The translations under genes were made by a program, and so were the position numbers. A stretch of DNA of 64,000 bases from Idiomarina aquatica (lineage in GTDB: Bacteria > Pseudomonadota > Gammaproteobacteria > Enterobacterales > Alteromonadaceae). The stretch lies in assembly GCF_004362895.1 (NCBI RefSeq), contig NZ_SNXI01000001.1, forward strand, positions 1-64,000, read 5' to 3'. Below the pieces are notes generated by a model, which worked only from the letters and a program-made list of their open reading frames with translations, had not been told where the DNA came from and ran no database searches. Shown here one piece after another: positions 56,566 through 64,000 of the stretch (its first letter is position 1; each line of letters starts with the position of its first letter).

Positions 56566-57906
56566 ATTATAAGTAACCCGGTAGCGGCTCGCTCAGGTAA
56601 TCTAAAACTTAGTCCTCCAGCCATCCTGGCGCTTAGCTTCTTAATGTTAATTGTGGTTGGCGCTGGGCTGCTATTATTGCCGTTTGCGACCCATCAAAGT
56701 ATTGGTGTTATTGATGCGCTGTTTACGGCAACCTCGGCGGTTACAGTAACCGGTTTGGTGGTTGTTGATACAGGTGCAGACTTTACGCTTTTTGGGCAGA
56801 CTGTTATTGCCTTGCTAATCCAATTTGGCGGGCTCGGTTTGATGACCTTTGCGGTGGTAACGCTTATAGCAATAGGTGGTAAAATTGGTGTGTTCCATCA
56901 ACAAGTTGCTGCCACAGCTTTTAATCAGACCAAGCTGGCGACGGTTACTTCTACCGCCAAATCAGTTGTTTTATTTGCGCTCATGGTTGAAAGCTTAGGA
57001 ATGGTGCTGTTGTTTATATGCTGGATAGATGAAATGCCTATCGCAGATGCGCTATTCCATAGCTTCTTTTATGCGATTTCTGCCTTTAATAACGCAGGCT
57101 TTGCATTATCCTCCGACAGTTTGTCAGCCTACGTAGGCGACCCGGGGACTAATCTAATTATTACTGGATTATTTATTACCGGTGGGCTGGGCTTTGTTGT
57201 CTGGATCGATCTTTATCGCCAGCGTCGTTGGCATAAGTTGAATCTTTACAGTCGCGTCATGATCATCAGCACAGTCATAATCAATGTTGTTGTCATGTTA
57301 TTGTTTTTGTTGCTGGAGTGGAATAACTCCGCGACCCTGGGTGCACTGGCCGAAAGTGAACGTTGGTGGGCAGCCTGGTTTCATGCCACCACGCCGCGAA
57401 CCGCAGGCTTTAATACATTGGATGTTGCAGGTTATAACGATGGAACCACCATCTTAACGATACTACTGATGTTTGTGGGAGCAGGGTCAATTAGTACGTC
57501 TTCAGGTATAAAATTAATGACTTTTGTGGTGTTAATTTTGTCAACTTACGCGTTTTTGCGGCAGCGTGAGGAAATACGTATTTTTAATCGTAGTATTCCC
57601 GAACATACGGTTAGAAAAGCATTTGCTTTGACGGTGATATCGGTATCGCTGATCTGGATTGCATTCTTTTTGCTGTCTGCTACGCATAATTTGCGGTTCA
57701 TCGATGCTATTTTCGAGGTGGTCTCTGCATTTGGCACAGTCGGACTTTCGCGTGGAATTACCGGTGAGCTCAACCCATTTGGTCAGTTCTTAATCATGTT
57801 CCTAATGTTTTTCGGACGCATCGGTCCGCTAACGCTAGGTTATTTGTTGGCAAAACCTAAGCGAAACAGGGTGCGCTATCCTTCTACCGAAATTCCCATC
57901 GGTTAA
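56566..57906 (+). CDS. KtrB-like potassium transporter subunit (AUU start proposed)
   Basis: A Trk/Ktr K+ channel-like subunit. From ATG 56644 the first membrane helix would be cut. The frame is open upstream to 56563 and encodes NLKLSPPAILALSFLMLIVV, the expected KtrB N-terminus. No ATG, GTG or TTG exists there, but ATT at 56566 lies 7 nt after AAGAGGA, so AUU initiation (446 aa) is proposed. Filter loops are TATSAVTVTGLVVVDTG, YAISAFNNAGFALSSDS, ATTPRTAGFNTLDV and EVVSAFGTVGLSRG. No KtrA partner is adjacent. Confidence 0.8.
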   Translation: MISNPVAARSGNLKLSPPAILALSFLMLIVVGAGLLLLPFATHQSIGVIDALFTATSAVTVTGLVVVDTGADFTLFGQTVIALLIQFGGLGLMTFAVVTLIAIGGKIGVFHQQVAATAFNQTKLATVTSTAKSVVLFALMVESLGMVLLFICWIDEMPIADALFHSFFYAISAFNNAGFALSSDSLSAYVGDPGTNLIITGLFITGGLGFVVWIDLYRQRRWHKLNLYSRVMIISTVIINVVVMLLFLLLEWNNSATLGALAESERWWAAWFHATTPRTAGFNTLDVAGYNDGTTILTILLMFVGAGSISTSSGIKLMTFVVLILSTYAFLRQREEIRIFNRSIPEHTVRKAFALTVISVSLIWIAFFLLSATHNLRFIDAIFEVVSAFGTVGLSRGITGELNPFGQFLIMFLMFFGRIGPLTLGYLLAKPKRNRVRYPSTEIPIG

Positions 57907-57924
57907 TTGGCTAGTGCTTTTCGA

Positions 57925-57953
57925 TTGTCGTTTAGTCGGTCTTTCGGTATACT
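57925..57953 (+). promoter_or_regulatory. Promoter of pyrG
   Basis: TTGTCG (57925-57930) and TATACT (57948-57953) are separated by 17 bp, about 53 bp upstream of the pyrG ATG. Confidence 0.6.
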
Positions 57954-58002
57954 GTTTTCCCGTCTTAAAGAAATCCCTACATTGACCTGACCAACTGGGT
58001 AA

Positions 58003-61591
<3,589 letters not shown>

Positions 61592-61595
<4 letters not shown>

Positions 61596-62407
61596 AGGCT
61601 ATTGGCTTCTAGCTCGATACGTGACGCTGCACCATAGATGCGACTGGCATCGCCCTCAACGGTACCTGCGGGCGTCGTGGTTGGCCATAATGACGTTAAA
61701 CCCTCAATAATACGACGCGTTTCGGCTATCTCAGCGGCAGCTTTTTCCTGCTCAGATTTGTTGATGGCATCCAGCCTTGCCAACGTGATTTGCTGAAAAC
61801 CAAAGGCATCTTGGTACTCATGAACATTACTAACCTCGCCGCTAGTAATTCCAATAGCATACTCGTCGGCAGCAATAACTAACATACTTGAAATGCTTTT
61901 AAGCACCTGTTCTGCCGACATTTGTTGAATGGGCTCGTTAGCGCTGATCGCATGCTGAAGTGCTTGATACGCGTTATTAACGGTTTCAGCACTGTTGTCA
62001 TTATTAACTGCGTCGGCCAACGCCTGTAACTCATCAGCAAAGCCCGGCAGGTCGCGAGCTTCAAACGCGCTTACCAAACCAGCGTATAATTCGTCACCGG
62101 GGTGCTTCATATGGGTTTTAGCCATATCGATGTGGCCCTGCTCATAAAGTTTCATACCGACCCAGAGGTGACCACGGATGAGACCGAGCTGGGCAAGAAA
62201 TTGCGCGTCATTCTCGGCTAAATTGACACTGACCGCACCTTCGCCTTCACCTTCTCCGCCTTCGCCTTCCATCACCGGACCAGGCGCAACGACTGCGGTG
62301 GATGGACTGTAATGAGTGGGGCTGTCAGCTACTGCCTGACCAGTAACCAGCGTGCTGGCAAGAGCAGAACCAACGCCTAACCAGACTTTACGCTTCTCGT
62401 TCATCAT
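61592..62407 (-). CDS. Exported protein of unknown function (probably iron-regulated)
   Basis: A 271-aa protein. A signal peptide (about 1-27, ending GQAVA) is followed by a flexible acidic Gly/Glu linker (EGEGGEGEGEG, about 48-58). The helical domain begins DAQFLAQLGLIRGHLWVGMK and continues with MAKTHMKHPGDELYAGLVSA; spaced His residues (HL, HMKHP) are noticeable. The conserved pattern RGHL...HMKHP...LYAGL recalls a family of uncharacterised periplasmic proteins, but no function is known to me. It is divergent from the PKHD-type dioxygenase across a Fur-box-like site. Confidence 0.65.
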
Positions 62408-62470
62408 AGAATCCTCGTTATTGTTTGTTAAGGTAGGTTTACCTTTTAACTCGCGGTATAATCTCAGAAA

Positions 62471-62485
62471 TGAGAACGATTCGCA
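62471..62485. promoter_or_regulatory. Fur-box-like operator in a divergent promoter region
   Basis: TGAGAACGATTCGCA matches the Fur 7-1-7 core TGATAATNATTATCA at 10 of 14 defined positions. It lies 8-10 bp after a TATAAT at 62456-62461 on the plus strand and overlaps a -35-like TTGCGA with a 17-bp-spaced GATTAT on the minus strand. It could therefore repress both flanking genes. Confidence 0.5.
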
Positions 62486-62518
62486 AATAATCGCTTAACC
62501 TAACAGGTAGCTTGAACT

Positions 62519-63175
62519 ATGATCCTTCACTTAAAACAGGTTATTGATCCGGGTACTCTGACTGCCGTGCGCGAAAAACTGGCCGGGCAGACGTTTACCG
62601 ACGGCAAACTAACCGCCGGGTGGGCAGCTAAAGAGCTAAAAAATAATCAGCAACTAGAAAAAACTAAGGCGGCCGACGGTATTATCGAGCTACTACTAAA
62701 ACGAATGCGCGCCGCGTCAGGCGTTGATTCAGCCATGCGGCCTAAACAGTTTGCCCGCGTTATGATCAACCGGTATGCGGAAGGAGAGTTTTATGGAATG
62801 CACATGGATGATGCATTAATGGCGGGCATCCGTACTGACATTTCATTTACCCTGGGTCTTACCTCGTTGCAGGATTATACAGGTGGAGCGCTGACGATTG
62901 ACGATAGTTCGGGTCAACGCAGCTGGCGGCTGGATGCCGGCGATTTATTAATTTATCCCTCGCATTATTTGCATCAAGTTGAGCCTGTCGAACACGGCGA
63001 GCGCTTAGCGATGGTGGGTTGGGTACAAAGTCTGGTGCGCGATCCGCAGCAACGCGAAATTCTTTTTGATCTGCAGGCTGCAGTAAAAACAGAGCATGAA
63101 TTGAACGGCCACAGCGAACAATTTTTCCGCCTAACCAAAAGCTACCAGAATCTGTTACGACGGTGGGTATCATGA
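62519..63175 (+). CDS. PKHD-type Fe(II)/2-oxoglutarate-dependent hydroxylase (PiuC/YbiX family)
   Basis: The 218 aa are the usual family length. The iron-binding facial triad is His95-x-Asp97 in YGMHMDDALM and His152 in YPSHYLHQVEPV, with 2-oxoglutarate-binding Arg162 in HGERLAMVGW. Family members are often next to TonB-dependent siderophore receptors and iron-repressed; here a Fur-box-like site lies upstream but no receptor gene is adjacent. The substrate is unknown. It overlaps the next GNAT gene by 4 bp (ATGA). Confidence 0.9.
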   Translation: MILHLKQVIDPGTLTAVREKLAGQTFTDGKLTAGWAAKELKNNQQLEKTKAADGIIELLLKRMRAASGVDSAMRPKQFARVMINRYAEGEFYGMHMDDALMAGIRTDISFTLGLTSLQDYTGGALTIDDSSGQRSWRLDAGDLLIYPSHYLHQVEPVEHGERLAMVGWVQSLVRDPQQREILFDLQAAVKTEHELNGHSEQFFRLTKSYQNLLRRWVS

Positions 63176-63675
63176 TAGAAACGGAACGTTTACTGATTAA
63201 GCCGCTGACTAAAGAGGACGGGGCGTTTATCTTACGACTATTAAACGAACCAACGTTTATCGAAAATATTGCTGATCGCGGTGTCCGAACCCAAGCCGAT
63301 GCGATTGATTATATTGCAAAAGGGCCTCAGGCAAGTTACCGGCAATATGGAATCGGTTTATGGAAAGTTGAACTGCGTGATAGCGGAGAAGCGATTGGAT
63401 TGGCCGGCTTGTTGCAACGCGATTACTTGCCTGAGCCGGATCTGGGGTATGCGCTTTTACCCGAATTTACCGGCAAAGGCCTGGCGTTTGAGGCCAACCA
63501 GGCGGTAGTAAACTGGGCTAAAGCGCAGGCCTACGGTTCGTTATTTGCGATCTGCAATCCGACCAATACGGCATCAATTGGACTGTTGTATCGGCTCGGC
63601 TTTGTGCTCGACGGAGAGGTCGTGCCGCCCGGTGAGGCACAACCGATCAATCGTTATTATTTGTCGCTAACCTAG
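63172..63675 (+). CDS. GNAT-family N-acetyltransferase (RimJ/RimL type)
   Basis: A 167-aa protein from ATG 63172 (MIETERLLIKPLTKEDGAF), which overlaps the preceding stop by 4 bp; the upstream GTG at 63163 is less likely. The N-terminal ETERLLIKPL strand is typical of the RimJ/RimL group. The acetyl-CoA site is around GYALLPEFTGKGLAFEANQA (about 98-117), and the C-terminal part contains NPTNTASIGLLYRLGF. Substrate unknown. Coupling to the dioxygenase gene suggests coexpression. Confidence 0.88.
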   Translation: MIETERLLIKPLTKEDGAFILRLLNEPTFIENIADRGVRTQADAIDYIAKGPQASYRQYGIGLWKVELRDSGEAIGLAGLLQRDYLPEPDLGYALLPEFTGKGLAFEANQAVVNWAKAQAYGSLFAICNPTNTASIGLLYRLGFVLDGEVVPPGEAQPINRYYLSLT

Positions 63676-63679
63676 CAAC

Positions 63680-64000
63680 TCAGTTAACACGCGTTAACCA
63701 GCCGTGTGTATCCTCAGCTTCGCCCCACTGAATCGCATTTAACGCTTTGCGCAACTTCTCAGTGACTGGGCCACCTTCGCCGCTACCGACGGTTATCGTT
63801 TTATTGTTGTGTATCAGTGAGCCGACCGGCGTCAGCACCGCAGCTGTGCCGGATAGCGCCGCTTCGGTGTTGGGTTTAGCAGCTCGTTCAATCAATTCAT
63901 CAACGCTCAATGCACGTTCACTCACTGTCATCCCCAGATCGCGGGCTAACGTCAGGATTGAGTCTCTTGTAATGCCATGTAAAAAGCTACTGTCGAGGTC
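63680..64000 (-). CDS. ilvE: Branched-chain amino acid aminotransferase (class II type), C-terminal part
   Basis: Only the last ~106 codons are in the window; the gene continues past 64000. The visible part, in frame from the window edge, contains FLHGITRDSILTLARDLGM and VSERALSVDELIERAAKP, then GTAAVLTPVGSLIHNNKTIT and GGPVTEKLRKALNAIQWGEA with an EDTHGWLTRV end. This is the C-terminal half of the PLP domain of the longer, eukaryote-like (class II) BCAT group rather than the short IlvE. The catalytic Lys lies in the unseen part. It is convergent with the GNAT gene, with a 4-bp gap. Confidence 0.9.
   Translation of the reverse strand, partial: DLDSSFLHGITRDSILTLARDLGMTVSERALSVDELIERAAKPNTEAALSGTAAVLTPVGSLIHNNKTITVGSGEGGPVTEKLRKALNAIQWGEAEDTHGWLTRVN

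Overview
This is a 64 kb chromosomal window from a gammaproteobacterium, most likely a marine Alteromonadales member close to Idiomarina. That placement is an inference from protein resemblance and gene order (dapD-glnD-map | rpsB-tsf-pyrH-frr-uppS-cdsA-dxr-rseP-bamA-skp-lpxD-fabZ-lpxA-lpxB; rpoE-rseABC-lepA-lepB-rnc-era-recO-pdxJ-acpS; rlmD-relA-mazG; pyrG-eno). Most of the window is ordinary core genome with high coding density and many GTG/TTG starts.

Layout. 1-1100 is an accessory edge: the end of a probable IS21-family element (five 23-bp palindromic repeat units) abuts a 5'-truncated HEPN-like gene, which is followed by an attC-like integron recombination site. 1104-5397 (minus) is dapD, glnD, map. 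5487-19546 (plus) is the translation/envelope supercluster running from rpsB to lpxB. 19612-24245 holds a glutathionyl-hydroquinone reductase, a pirin, a receiver-TPR protein, a quinone oxidoreductase and tRNA-Tyr. 24361-30921 holds a hypothetical gene, xerD, dsbC, recJ, prfB (with its +1 frameshift) and lysS. A large, nearly perfect inverted repeat separates lysS from a convergent APC permease. 32484-36592 holds ogt, a SlyD-like FKBP, ygfZ, sdhE, a shortened ygfX-like gene and nadB. 36737-45754 carries the sigma-E operon and the lepA-to-acpS genes, and 45763-50071 rlmD, relA and mazG.

50082-53226 is a small accessory island: a GNAT acetyltransferase, two tiny membrane proteins, a DUF5610 protein behind a sigma-28-like promoter, an intact Phd/ParE-type toxin-antitoxin pair, a frameshifted TonB-like lipoprotein, and remnants of two further antitoxins. 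53351-57906 is a potassium-transport locus: a TrkH, a DUF4118 histidine kinase and KdpE-like regulator that resemble the C-terminal half of KdpD/KdpE, and a KtrB-like subunit that probably starts at an AUU codon. 58006-60964 is pyrG-eno, followed by an unknown gene overlapping eno. A Fur-box-like site lies between a divergent pair (an unknown exported protein and a PKHD/PiuC-type dioxygenase). The window ends in a GNAT gene and the 3' part of a branched-chain aminotransferase gene.

Functional themes are translation and its quality control, outer-membrane and lipid A assembly with the matching sigma-E stress response, stringent response, and ion homeostasis. No complete previously undescribed system is evident. 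The best candidates for a second look are the mobile-element/cassette edge, the lysS-permease inverted repeat, the decayed toxin-antitoxin island and the K+ locus.
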